A stretch of DNA of 64,000 bases from Bagarius yarrelli (Eukaryota > Chordata > Actinopteri > Siluriformes > Sisoridae): contig VCAZ01000020.1 of assembly GCA_005784505.1 (NCBI GenBank), positions 3,349,868 to 3,413,867 on the forward strand. Direction: 5' to 3'. Positions 13,370 through 24,246 of the stretch are shown in pieces (within the stretch, counting starts at the first letter, position 1; every line of letters begins with the position of its first letter). The notes beneath the pieces were generated by a model. That model saw nothing but the letters and a program-made list of their open reading frames with translations. It did no database searches and was not told the origin of the DNA. Made by a program: the position numbers and the translations under genes.

Positions 13370-13716
13370 CTCATTACTAGAAGGAAGTAAAACGACCACA
13401 GCTACGAAAACACTACCCGTAGACCAGCACAGAGCGACACTGGAGTTGGAAAGGTGTGGCTTTTCCTGTGTGTGTGTGTAGTACATGGGTTTAGAATTTA
13501 TTGGTTGAAAGATTACAGTGGGTAATTTATTAAACAGTGCACTAAGAGAGTCGATATGCTTCGAGGCAAAAAGAAAACGAAAGTGGGGATAATCCTATAA
13601 AAATGGTTTCTCTTCGTGCCGTTGTACAGTAACGTAGGGTTCCTAAGTAAAAAGAAATTAGAAACTACAGGAGGAAACAAAAATCCCAGAGACATACATA
13701 GTAAAGCTGAGATAGC
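13370..13716 (+). promoter_or_regulatory. ube2z: ube2z promoter and 5'UTR
   Basis: Contains an ETS-like AGGAAGT near 13382, a GT run near 13469, and an exact GAAANNGAAA interferon-response-like element (GAAAACGAAAG) at 13573-13583. There is no obvious TATA box. The start site cannot be placed precisely. The start codon has strong context (AGCATGG, purine at -3, G at +4). Confidence 0.5.
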
Positions 13717-16700
13717 ATGGCGGACGACGCTGGAGAAGAAGCCGTGGCGTCTAATCACGGTAACGGAGCTCAGGTGTTAGCTAGTTTGGCTCACTTTTTA
13801 CCGGCCTCTCCTCCTGCCGCCGTGGCTGCCGAGATTGGCCTGGCCGCAGCGTCCCCCGGCGTAGCGCACCACATCACCTCGGACATGGAAAACCAGGAGA
13901 GCGGCGTTGTGAACTCGATCAGCTCAGTGCTTGCAGCCGTGCCGCCATCTCTACCACCGAATCTGGCTGGAGCGGGTCTTCTGTCTCAGATTCACGCCAC
14001 GTCCTGGGACCCGACACTGAGCACCGACTGGGATAACGAGAAAGCGTCGCAACAGTGTATCCTGCGGATAAAGAGGTAGCATTGACGTTAGCATGCTAAC
14101 CCATGCTAGCTGAACTGGGATGCTTGTAATTAATCGTGGGTTTTGCTCAGTAACTTTAAATTACATTACCCCCTGTTACCAGTTATCTATTTGTCTTTAT
14201 TGTAGTAGATTTTCAACATTATTTAAAAGTCCGTCACGAGCAGTGTTGTTCTAAAAAAAATCTTATTTATAAACATTCTCATGATCTATAGAAAGATCTA
14301 ACTTGGACTTTCTCATGATCTATAGAAAGATCTAACTTGGACATTCTCATGGTCTATAGAAAGATCTAACTTATACTTTCTCATGATCTAAAGAAAGATC
14401 TAACTTATACTTTCTCATGATCTATAGAAAGATCTAACTTGGACTTTCTCATGATCTATAGAAAGATCTAACTTGGACTTTCTCATGGTCTATAGAAAGA
14501 TCTAACTTGGACATTCTCATGGTCTATAGAAAGATCTAACTTGGACATTCTCATCATGATCTATAGAAAGATCTAACTTAGACATTCTCATGATCTATAG
14601 AAAGATCTAATAACATTCTCATGATCTATAGAAAGATCTTAACTTAGACATTCTCATGATCTATAGAAAGATCTAACTTATACTTTCTCATGATCTATAG
14701 AAAGATCTAACTTGGACTTTCTCATGATCTATAGAAAGATCTAACTTGGACATTCTCATGGTCTATAGAAAGATCTAACTTGGACATTCTCATGGTCTAT
14801 AGAAAGATCTAACTTGGACATTCTCATGGTCTATAGAAAGATCTAACTTGGACATTCTCATGATCTATAGAAAGATCTAACTTAGACTTTCTCATGATCT
14901 ATAGAAAGATCTAACTTGGACTTTCTCATGATCTATAGAAAGATCTAACTTAGACATTCTCATGGTCTATAGAAAGATCTAACTTGGACATTCTCATGGT
15001 CTATAGAAAGATCTAACTTGGACATTCTCATGATCTATAGAAAGATCTAACTTATACTTTCTCATCACAGGTGTGTATAAATAGGGGGAAAAATGGAATC
15101 GAAGTATAAAATTTAATTATTAATCTCATTAAATAATTAACTTTAAACATCAACACAATGTGGTGGCTCAGTGGTTAAGATGTTATACTGCTAAGATCAG
15201 AGTTTGATTCCCGGCACCACCAGACTGACACTGCTGGGGCCCTTAACCCCCAACCCGCATTGGCTCAGTTGTATAAATGAAAGTTGCTCTGGATAAGGTT
15301 GTCTCCCAAATACCGTAAATGTAAAAACGTTGAATATAAAAGTAATGTGGTATGTTTTTCTGAACAAACTTCTTTGCCCACTAATTTGGTTAAAACTAAA
15401 TTGTAATTAAACCCTGTGGTCTGTAAAAGTATTTATCTGGACAACTAATTTCCAAATGCAGCACTAATGTACACACGGTTTAAATTAGCATGTCTTAACT
15501 AAAATAAGACCGGGAGTCAGTCCCAAAACATTGACCAGTTTCAACACGACAAATTCAATTCAGCAGGGTGTTTTATATGGGAAAAGCTTAGTTAATGTCT
15601 ATATGGTTACCCACTTAAACCAGAAATATATATTCCCAATTACAACAATATGGCCGGACCGATAAACAATATTCAATCGAATCAATGATGAGCTCTAGAC
15701 ATTTTTATTCGATAAGGATTAAAACCCATTAACGGTCTACCGTCCAGTGGGACAGTGAGTAAAATCTTTGTCGTACAGCACAAAGATACAAGAAAACAGC
15801 AAAACTTAGCTATAAAGCTGTTAGTCCATAAAATTCCAACAAATTCAGTAAAATATACATTTATATGTTGATAAACATTTAGGAATGTAGCCGAAGCTGA
15901 GCCCAGACTGCAAGTCGTCTGTCCTGCATGACGTCTGTCCTAAAACGAGGCAAATAAAAACGTTACACAACCTAATAGCTGCTGCACTTATGTGTCACGC
16001 AGTTGTTTCTAGAAAGAATATAGCACCAAAAGTCCTTCTTTTTTTGTTTTCTAAATTTTACAGTTTGGGCTGTTTAGGGCTTAAAATTAAAATGACAATT
16101 TTCCCAATAGAGATTGCACATTTTAGTGAGCCCCATCATCGGGGTTTTTTCTGGACTGTAATACACTGTGTTGCTTTTTAATCAACGTGAACCCTTTAAC
16201 CTGGATGCATTCCTTTTGCTTCATTTAAAGAAATTTTCACTTTACCAGAGCAAAGCCTTTTCTAAGGAAAGCAATCATGTCCCCAGAAAGAAATCGTCTT
16301 GACGCTGACTTCAGGCTGAGTTGCAGTAAATGTGAGACTGCAGCAAAAGATTCTGTCAGCAGACTTGGCAAGATTTCTTCGGTTTGTAGAAGAGTGGGCA
16401 GGGTGATGTACACTTCATTGCCAATTGGCAAAATTGTAAATTTTCGGATATGCTTTCCAAGTGGAAATGTGTGAACCACCAAGTATGAAATTTTGGGGGA
16501 AAAAGCAGACACTGCTTGAGTGTAACATATTTCTTTATTTGTAGGTCCCTGATTTAATCCTAAATTTGTTACTGCCTGTATTTTTCTGCATGTTGGCTAA
16601 CTCACAATGACATGGCATAAGGTGGATTAGAAGAGTAAATTGCCTTGAGTGAGCAACCCATATCCAGTATTATTAGGATTTATAACACCATGAACTAGAT

Positions 16701-19700
16701 AAAGAATCTATTTAAGGTGATTAAATGAACAGTACATTATTGTCAAACTTGAAGCGTCAGTCTATGAAAACCTACAATAGGAAAAAAAATGGGATAATAA
16801 AACTTCTAAAAGGTGCTTATTTTCATGTCAAAGTTTTTGTTACTTGAATGATTTCTGTTGTTATTCATACACAGAGACATTATGTCCATCTATAAGGAGC
16901 CGCCTCCTGGCATGTTTGTGGTTCCTGATCCTCATGATATGACCAAGGTGAGCGTTCAATAACCAGCAACCATCAGCTCAATGTTGCATTGCATTTAAAA
17001 GAGTTTTATGTTATTGTTTGTTTCAAGCTTTAAACAAATCTTTACAATGAGCTTCCAGAGTTCCTATTTTAATTTAGTTTGATATTAGCCTGTATCACAT
17101 TTTTTGTATTTATGGTGACAACCACCTACAAATGTTTGGAAAGTACATTCCATGAGTTTTGGAAGAGCACTGCTAGTACGGTTATTTTACTGATAGTCTC
17201 GTCCTTTGCAGATCCATGCACTAATCACCGGTCCCTTTGACACGCCATATGAGGGCGGCTTCTTTCTCTTTCTGTTTCGTTGCCCACCTGACTACCCCAT
17301 CCACCCGCCACGAGTCAAACTTATTACCACTGGACACAACACAGTGCGTTTCAACCCAAACTTTTACCGCAATGGCAAAGTTTGCCTGAGTATACTTGGG
17401 TAAGTGTGTAAACTTTTGTCATCCAAATATTATGGCTTCCAATTGTACAGTTAAGATTATAGTATTATGAGTTGCTCTAATATGTCAATAAATAAAACTT
17501 AAATCTTGAAATATTTTAGGAAAAGTAAGATAGGGGTTAGGGTTAATCTTTAAAACTTCGTTAGGAAGTTTTAAAGTATTACATGTAAGGCAATAAAACC
17601 TGCTACAAAGCATCCAGTCAATACAGAACGGTCATGGGCTTGAAGTCAGGATGACTTAACTTTATATATGACATCTCTGTGCCATGCTTTTCATATTCAG
17701 GACATGGACTGGGCCAGCATGGAGCCCTGCTCAAAGCATCTCCTCAGTCCTCATATCAATCCAGTCCCTGATGACCGAGAACCCATACCACAATGAGCCT
17801 GGCTTTGAGCAGGTATTTATGCTTGTTTTGTTAAGCTGTTTTGTTAATTTCATTTTTACCTGTTCCCAACTTACTAAATACAAAGAAATACCTCTTATCT
17901 AATCACTTTCCTGCCTATAAGATCCTGTTCCATTATGCAGCAGACACCTCCTACCGACTCGAACAGGACATGATATGGTATAAGACAGCAGCTGATCTGC
18001 TGAATAGTCTTAATAAAATCATCTTAATTCCCTATGATTTAATTTTGTTCCCAAAGCAATTTTTGTATTTTTCCTTTTTTTCCTCTCGGCATATAACAGG
18101 CACAGACCTTAAAGGGTTAATTCAAACTTTTTTTTGGTCCCATCATCTTCCAGCAATAGTTAATGGCTTTCTGTTCACCACTTGGGCCCCACTTTTGTGT
18201 CAATCTATATTGTGCTGATAATTTGTTTCTGTATTTGTTAGGAGAGGCACCCAGGAGATAGCAAGAACTACAATGAGTGCATCCGCCATGAGACAATGCG
18301 TGTGGCTGTCTGTGATATGTTGGAAGGGAAAGTGCCATGTCCAGAGGCCTTGTGGTTAGTAAAGATGCATTAAAATATTTAATGTTTATAAAATTTTTCA
18401 ATTACAATTGTGCATACCCTAAAAAAAAAAGGTAAACATTGCCAGTTATTTGGAAAAGGTGACTAATAATAAAAAAACATCCATATTTAAGGATAGTGGT
18501 CACATAAGGTCATTAATCACCACATACTTGTTCGACTGCTTTTTAAATTCTAATGATGATAATTAAAACCTCTAACCACCCCTATTAAAGGTTTACATAT
18601 CCTTGACTGTTTGGGCACATCATAAACAGGCAGGTTGACACACAAAGGTTTAAATGACTATTATGGGGAAGTTTTCACACCTATAAATGTAATTGTCTGT
18701 GTCTGTGCATAAATAAGTTTTTCAAATGAAGCGATGCACTGACTTGGCTGGATACTACACCATAAAGAAGACATGAGAACTACAGAATGAGGTAGTTAAA
18801 CTTTATAAAGCAAGAAAGGGATATAAAAATATATCCTAACACTTCGAAATACCAGTCAGTACTGTTTAAACTGATTACGTGGTGGAAAAAGGAGGTTCTG
18901 TTGATTCTATGCCACAGCTGGCTAGACCAAAAGAGTTCACCCACTACTGCCAGAAGTATTGTTCAGGATGCAAAAAAAAACCCTGCAAAAAACAACACAG
19001 ATAAAGGCTGCTTTGGGGGAAAAAAACAGTGTTGTTCCAAAGAGCACTTTAAGGAGGTACTTGAACACAAATGAGCTGTATGGTCGAGTTGTCAGGAGAA
19101 AGCAGTTACAGCACTCATGCAACAAAAAGGCCTGCTTTCAGTACGACATTGCACCTAGACAAACCTTACAGCCTCTAGAGCAAAGTCATTCGGACTGATG
19201 AGATCGAAATTAAACTTTTATTGTGACAACTGTAAAAGCTATGTTACAAGAGGCGTCAACAAGGTCTATGGTGAAAAGTACACCATCTCTATTATAAAGC
19301 ATGGTGGTGGATTTCTTATGCTTTGTGCTTCAGTGGCACAGGGTAGTCAGTCTAAACTGAAGGCAAAATGAACGCAGCATGTTAGAAAAAGGGTTAAAAT
19401 GTGCATTCTACAGTACAAAAGATGCACATGGGACGCTCTTAGATATATTAACACGACAATGATCCTAAACACCAAGCCAAGTGGTTTTCTGGATCCAGTA
19501 TTATTGAGCTACTTTGGGGAGATCTCCAACGTGCAGTTTTTGCAAGATAACCAAAACTTTTAGACGAACAAGAGGCTTCTTTTTACGAAAAAAATGGGCA
19601 GCCATACCAGCTAAGAGAATTAAAGACCTAATGCACAACTATTACAAAAGATGGCATACCATTATTGATGCTGATAAGGGTAACGCACAATGTAAGGTAT

Positions 19701-21104
19701 TTTCTTCATTGACATGTTTGAAGAGTGTGCCATTCTGTTTTAACAGTTTGCCTTTTTTATGCACAACTTTAAATCTTCCTTCCTTACTTCCTAATTTATT
19801 ATTAGAATCACCCGGATGCAAACAATTGTACATGCTGGTGTAATAAATAATTTTCCATAACATGAAAATAGCTTGGTAACCATAGAAGCGATCAACAATA
19901 GAGAAAACGCTGCGCCACAGTGACATCACCAACAACAGCATGTATCTTTCGAAATATAAAGAAAAATCTTCTTCTGAAGGCTGTCAGGTGACCCACAGCA
20001 ACATTAATTACTAAAAAGGTAATGATTACCTCACAGCCCATCCATGTAAAGACTTGAGACTGAGAGTAGTGTGTCTAGACAGAACCCACCCAAAAAATCC
20101 ACCCAAAACTACATTTTATTGTCTGACCCAGGAAATAAAGGACTTAAAGAAGTATTTTTATTATACCAGATTATGTATTAAAAAAGCACCCAACCAAAAT
20201 AACACTATACCCATGGTGTAGCATGGTGAAGGCAGCATCGTGTTTTTGAAATAACTTTTTAGAACGTGAAAAATCAATATTTATTTTGTTCTTTTAGGAG
20301 TGTGATGGAAAAGTCTTTTTTGGAGTACTACGACTTCTACGAAGGTGTTTGCAAAGAACGACTTCACCTACAGGGACAAAACATGCAGGTATCGCATTAT
20401 GAGTAAATACAGTACATCAACCAATGGTCTGCAGAAAAACAATGAAAATGTAGAAAAAACAAAGAAAATGAAGCAAACGTTCAGAAAGCTTGAAGCTTAA
20501 TGAAAAACGCAACACCTTTTTTTGGTAGATATTTTTAAAAGTATTCTAAAGTTGCTGAATAAGAATACGTTTACTTGATGAACACTACTGCTTACAGCAA
20601 TCCTTCTGAAATTGATTGCAGCTGCTATAAAGCATCAACCAATTATCCTTTGTATTTCTATTTATGTATTTTTTTCAAATTGTGTAATGTCAATAAGGAG
20701 TAATGTCTTTGGCAGCAGCTATTTTTGTCTTTCAACATAAACCTGGCAAAAAATCATAGCACACATTTTTTTTATTTTTTAATTCCTTCAGTACTTTTAG
20801 TTAAAGAACATCTACAATAGCAAAACAAAATGTCTTTGTTATAAGCACCTTTTATTTTGTCTTACATATATGTATATTGTTAGATCTAACTCTTCTGGCT
20901 TTTTTCTTTTCTTTTTTTTCTTCCCAGGATCCTTTTGGAGAAAAGAGAGGCCGTTTTGACTACCAGGGTCTGTTGGCGCGTCTCAGTGCCACACAAAGAC
21001 GATTGCGGGAGAAAAGTCCTCCTGAGGACAATGACGGAGATTCCGATTCTGACACCAGCTCAACTGGGACAGACCCAGACAGCCAGGGCAGCTCACAGCC
21101 ATAG
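13717..21104 (+). CDS. ube2z: Ubiquitin-conjugating enzyme E2 Z (UBE2Z/USE1)
   Basis: E2 enzyme that in mammals is charged only by the alternative E1 UBA6 and carries ubiquitin or FAT10. Coding exons: 13717-14075, 16875-16947, 17212-17399, 17701-17812, 18242-18354, 20298-20388, 20928-21104; phases agree at every GT-AG junction and give 370 residues (human about 354). Residues 1-95 are an Ala/Pro/Ser-rich, low-conservation N-terminus. The conserved part starts at SWDPTLSTDWD and ILRIKRDIMSIYKEPPPGMF. The UBC fold follows: TGPFDTPYEGGFF, FRCPPDYPIHPPRV, then FNPNFYRNGKVCLSILG with catalytic Cys202. The usual E2 HPN triad reads NPN (192-194), as in human UBE2Z. The UBE2Z-specific C-terminal extension (ERHPGDSKNYNECIRHE; KSFLEYYDFYEGVCK; QDPFGEKRGRFDYQGLL) ends in an acidic Ser/Asp-rich tail. 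No disrupting change is seen. Confidence 0.97.
14274..15065. repeat. 34-bp minisatellite, 23 copies plus a partial (ube2z intron 1)
   Basis: Unit is 34 bp, made of CTTTCTCATGATCTATAG followed by AAAGATCTAACTTGGA. Variation is confined to few sites: ACATTCT or ACTTTCT at the join, ATGATC or ATGGTC, and TTGGA, TTAGA or TTATA at the end. Three units have indels (one +3, one -3, one +1). Each unit carries GATCT-ATAGAA-AGATC, a 5-bp-arm hairpin, and an AGATCT hexamer. GGTC variants cluster in runs of two or three, suggesting a higher-order unit. Confidence 0.97.
15066..16874. other. Rest of ube2z intron 1
   Basis: Contains a SINE at 15157-15325 and otherwise AT-rich non-coding sequence. A 91-codon antisense open frame at 16237-16512 has a protein-like composition but no recognisable family (see findings). 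No + strand exon is visible before 16875. Confidence 0.6.
15157..15325 (+). mobile_element. tRNA-derived SINE copy
   Basis: TGTGGTGGCTCAGTGGTTAA head, GAGTTTGATTCCCGGCACCA B-box region, CTGCTGGGGCCCTTAACCCC body and CTCTGGATAAGGTTGTCTCC tail. This is one of the better-preserved sense copies, lying just after the minisatellite. Confidence 0.85.
18580..19720 (+). pseudogene. Dead Tc1/mariner-type transposon with transposase remnant (ube2z intron 5)
   Basis: Translated pieces in shifting frames match a Tc1-like DDE transposase in order: an N-terminal DNA-binding region; KTTQIKAALG, then PKSTLRRYLNTNELYGRVVR; the KIKLFYCDN and VYGEKYTISIIKHGGG region; AMILNTKP-like remains of the NDPKHTAK motif near 19459; and the C-terminal AAIPAKRIKDLMHNYYKRW. 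The left untranslated end (GGTTTACATATCCTTG, GGCAGGTTGACACA) also resembles Sleeping-Beauty-type element ends. Stops and frameshifts make it inactive. It is in the same orientation as ube2z. Confidence 0.85.
20020..20250 (+). mobile_element. Second Tc1-like fragment (ube2z intron 5)
   Basis: ACACTATACCCATGGTGTAG followed by CATGGTGAAGGCAGCATCGT is the degenerate signature of the HGGGSIM region of Tc1-like transposases, preceded by weaker matches (AAAGGACTTAAAGAAG). Truncated just before exon 6. Confidence 0.55.
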
Positions 21105-21591
21105 CGTGGCACAGCCAGAATATGAGAAAGCGGTTGTCTTTCCCGAACCTCTGGACGCTTTTCAACGAGCAAAACGCACAGAGCACTGAGAGAAGTTTTG
21201 GGGTCTGCTGGTTAGCACAGGATTAGTCTAGTTCCTGTTTCTTTTGAGTGGTTTATTTTTTCCTCTCCTTCTCTGCTAGCCAGTGGTTGCCTCTTTCCTT
21301 TGCTAATGGAGAGAAGTCAGGTCATTTATGGGAATAGGACTATAAGATGCAGTGCAAGTGTGTGTAAGTGTAAGAGAGAGAGACAGACAGACATGTTAGC
21401 AACATACAACTTGCATATGTTTTTCACTACATCTGGTGGTCATGCACACACAGGGGTAAACAAGAGCTATTTCCAATTTAATCCTGAGCAGGCCACCAAA
21501 CATTATAGTGCTCTGCTTCCAATCCAGCACCCCTGATCCTATTTCTGTTTGTTTAATGGCTTCTCATTAATCCCAACATTTATTCATTAAA
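21105..21591 (+). terminator. ube2z: ube2z 3'UTR with probable polyadenylation signal
   Basis: Follows the TAG at 21102-21104. An ATTAAA occurs at 21586-21591 and further candidates at 21882-21887 (ATTAAA) and 22232-22237 (AATAAA), so the real end could be later. A GT/AG-rich stretch at 21355-21395 lies within it. Confidence 0.5.
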
Positions 21592-22209
21592 GCTTTAAAA
21601 AATGTTTAATATTTGAGTCATACTTTGACACATTGATAATGAACTGCTTTATCTGATCTAAAAGAAAAGGCTGATGCAACTGAATGTAAATACTTAAATA
21701 TTGTGCATAGAAAATCTTTATTTTACTGGTAATTGTGCATCAAATGCTATTGGACAGACTTGGTGTGTTGGTATAGTCTGCTCAGTAAACTCAGCTATTG
21801 AGTTATGTGTCGTCTTAAAGGAGAGATGTTCTATTTGTATTTTGTTTGTACAGTCAAAGAACCTTATTCATGTTTAGCCTGATTAAATATGTTGGTTGAA
21901 TAAGAAAATAAGGGCTCTACTTTTCTTGTATGCAATATTTGAATTTGCATGTTTTCATCTCTAATTCACAATCTGAGGATTAATTATCTAAAATGTTTAC
22001 TTGATTGTAATATCTAACTATTCTTGTTTAGAGTTGTCTGTGGTCTTTTTTTTGCATTATGCAATATTTCCAGTACATTTAAAAAAATATATTTAAAAAG
22101 TATAAAAGACACTTTCACCTGTTGAAAAAAAAGGTTTTGTGATTTTTATAAACATGAAGATTTAAGTGTAATTAAGATAGGGATGATAAACCACGGCTAT
22201 TAAAACTGT

Positions 22210-22225
22210 CCAGTAGGTGGTGCTA
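22210..22225 (+). promoter_or_regulatory. CTCF-like motif downstream of ube2z
   Basis: CCAGTAGGTGGTGCTA fits the CTCF core well, with T in place of one preferred C. Same orientation as the two motifs upstream of ube2z. Confidence 0.4.
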
Positions 22226-24189
22226 TTTAACAATAAATCGGATAGATTCACTTTTCAGTTTATTAGGAACATCCCATCAATGATGTGAATAATCTTCCAA
22301 CGTTTTAGTTTTTTATTTGAACTTCTATTCATGTGGACATGATTGGTGTCCAATCTGTAACAAAACAACATTCCCCACTATCGGTAATGCCTACCAGAAA
22401 TTTTCACACAAGACGGATGGGGTCCATGGATTCATGGTTTGTAATGATGCATATTTCTTACACGACTTTCAGGTGAAGTTCTTACAGTCTTTACATATTC
22501 ATTTTCAAATAGCCCATGTTCACCATAGCAACAGATTTTGCTTAGTAGAACCCAGCAAATTTGTGTTGAATCCTGCTTAACAGTTTAGACTTATTTGTTT
22601 AATAGTATGTGTCCTTTCTAATCAGGAAGCAAGTCCTGCCTTCAGAAATGCAACTAGCTGGACTGTTATTTAAGTGTACATCCTATATTAACTCCAGAGA
22701 TTGTTGTACAGCAAAATCCAGTGAGATGTTGAGATTTTTTATTATTATTCAGGCCAGCCCATCTGGCACCAGGAACCATGCCACATTCAGAGTCACTTCT
22801 TGACAATGGTAAATGTTAACTGAAGCTTATGTGCTTTAATACAGTGCACTGCTCTTACTGACTGGTTAGCATTAATACATAAATGTACAGGTGTTTTTAA
22901 TATTGTAGACATAAATTTGCCTGCTCACTGAATTAAATGTTAATGATCCTTTTTTTAGTGGATTATAATCCAGTATATAGTATAGTATATATCCAGTAAT
23001 ATTGAGAATGAACACTGGTTTCCACATGTTTGTATTACCAGGCAATATTTGCTGTCATAACTTTAATCAGATTAGACAATAGAACATCTTTAAGCAGAAA
23101 AAAGGGCTATTGTAAGCACTACTGTTTCCCTCGTTTGCTTTATGGGTAATATGTGAGTGATGTAATGTTTGCACAAATTACATATATACTTAAATTATAC
23201 AGTTATTCTAATCTTAAATTATACTGACATTCTTTCTTTGGTCGATATGATATTGTGTAGCTGTTTTGAACTAGAACTAGAACTAGAACCAGTACAAGCA
23301 AAAATGTTTAATTAAACATTAGATTTATTTGCTGCATATATTTACTTTATTCAAATATATAAAGAAAGATATAGAGAGTGTAAATCATATTTTTGGATAT
23401 TGTTTCTGAAACATTACAAATTATAACCAGAATAGTAAAATACTAGCCAAGTCAGGAATTTATATGTCTATTCATTGCCTATTGTTAAAAACAATTTAAG
23501 TAATTGAATCATATTGTTAAATTGATTTTTTTTTCATTAAAACAATCTGTATTATTTACTTTAATATTCCAAACAATCAAATGAATAGATTGTTTCTCAT
23601 TTAAACATTAGTCTTACAAACGAAATCATGTTAAAATTATATACAATATAAAATATTATAATATTATTTAAGCTGATTTTAAAGCACTATTTTGTAAACT
23701 TTATATCAGTCCTAATCCCCTTCGCCACAAATTGCCAGAAACTTTATGTATTTATGATTTTCTTGCTGGTATTGGGAGAGAACTAAATATCACAGATTAA
23801 TGTCTGTTCTTTCTTTCCTCTTTGAGGAAAGTTAAACGTGTGTCACAGTCATGGGTGACGTCACTTTCCCGGGACAATTCTTACTGCTACAAAATGTAAA
23901 AAGGGTTAAAAGTCGGATCTTTTGTTTTTTGTTAAATGTGGCAGTTTAACACTCGACTAATAACATTTTAACACTTAAATTTTAATGACGTTTGTTTATA
24001 TTGCATTTGGATTTCGTTTGGCAGTGTCGATGTCTTTGCATGAAACTTTTATTAAATATAATGTGAAGTTGCTTTAACTTGTTATCTTTGCTTTTGTTTA
24101 TGGATCGGATCATCTATAGTTTAATATAAAACAACACTATGTCAAAATCACCACGCGGCGCCTTCCAGAAGGGTAGATTTTCTCTTCGG

Positions 24190-24246
24190 GTTATAAACTG
24201 GTAAAAAATTAGACTTTGTGCGAGGGGCGGAGCTTCGTGCCAATCA
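24190..24246 (+). promoter_or_regulatory. Promoter-like cluster without a visible gene
   Basis: TATAAA at 24192-24197, GC box GGGGCGG at 24224-24230 and a canonical GCCAATCA at 24239-24246 occur within 55 bp. The order (TATA before the CCAAT box on the + strand) would suit a leftward transcript only partly, so function is uncertain. Confidence 0.3.

Larger units (their letters stand above)
11106..13370. other. Intergenic region between atp5mc1 and ube2z
   Basis: No coding exon recognised. It holds duplicated copy B with its insertion and a fragment near 12690-12720 ending TTGTGCAGCCCTACA, the inverted end of an AGGGCTGCACAAT-type DNA element. Near 12300 there is a small direct repeat (a 15-base unit around GCTTACTTAAGCCAT, nearly three times). 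Two CTCF-like motifs lie at 12922-12935 and 13339-13354. Confidence 0.7.

Noticed and set aside
14274..15065. Regular 34-bp repeats resembling a CRISPR array
   Set aside because: Units are contiguous with no unique spacers, in a fish intron with no cas genes; it is a minisatellite.
15157..15325. tRNA gene suggested by A- and B-box-like sequences
   Set aside because: No cloverleaf can be formed, and the sequence recurs with a SINE tail at many places.
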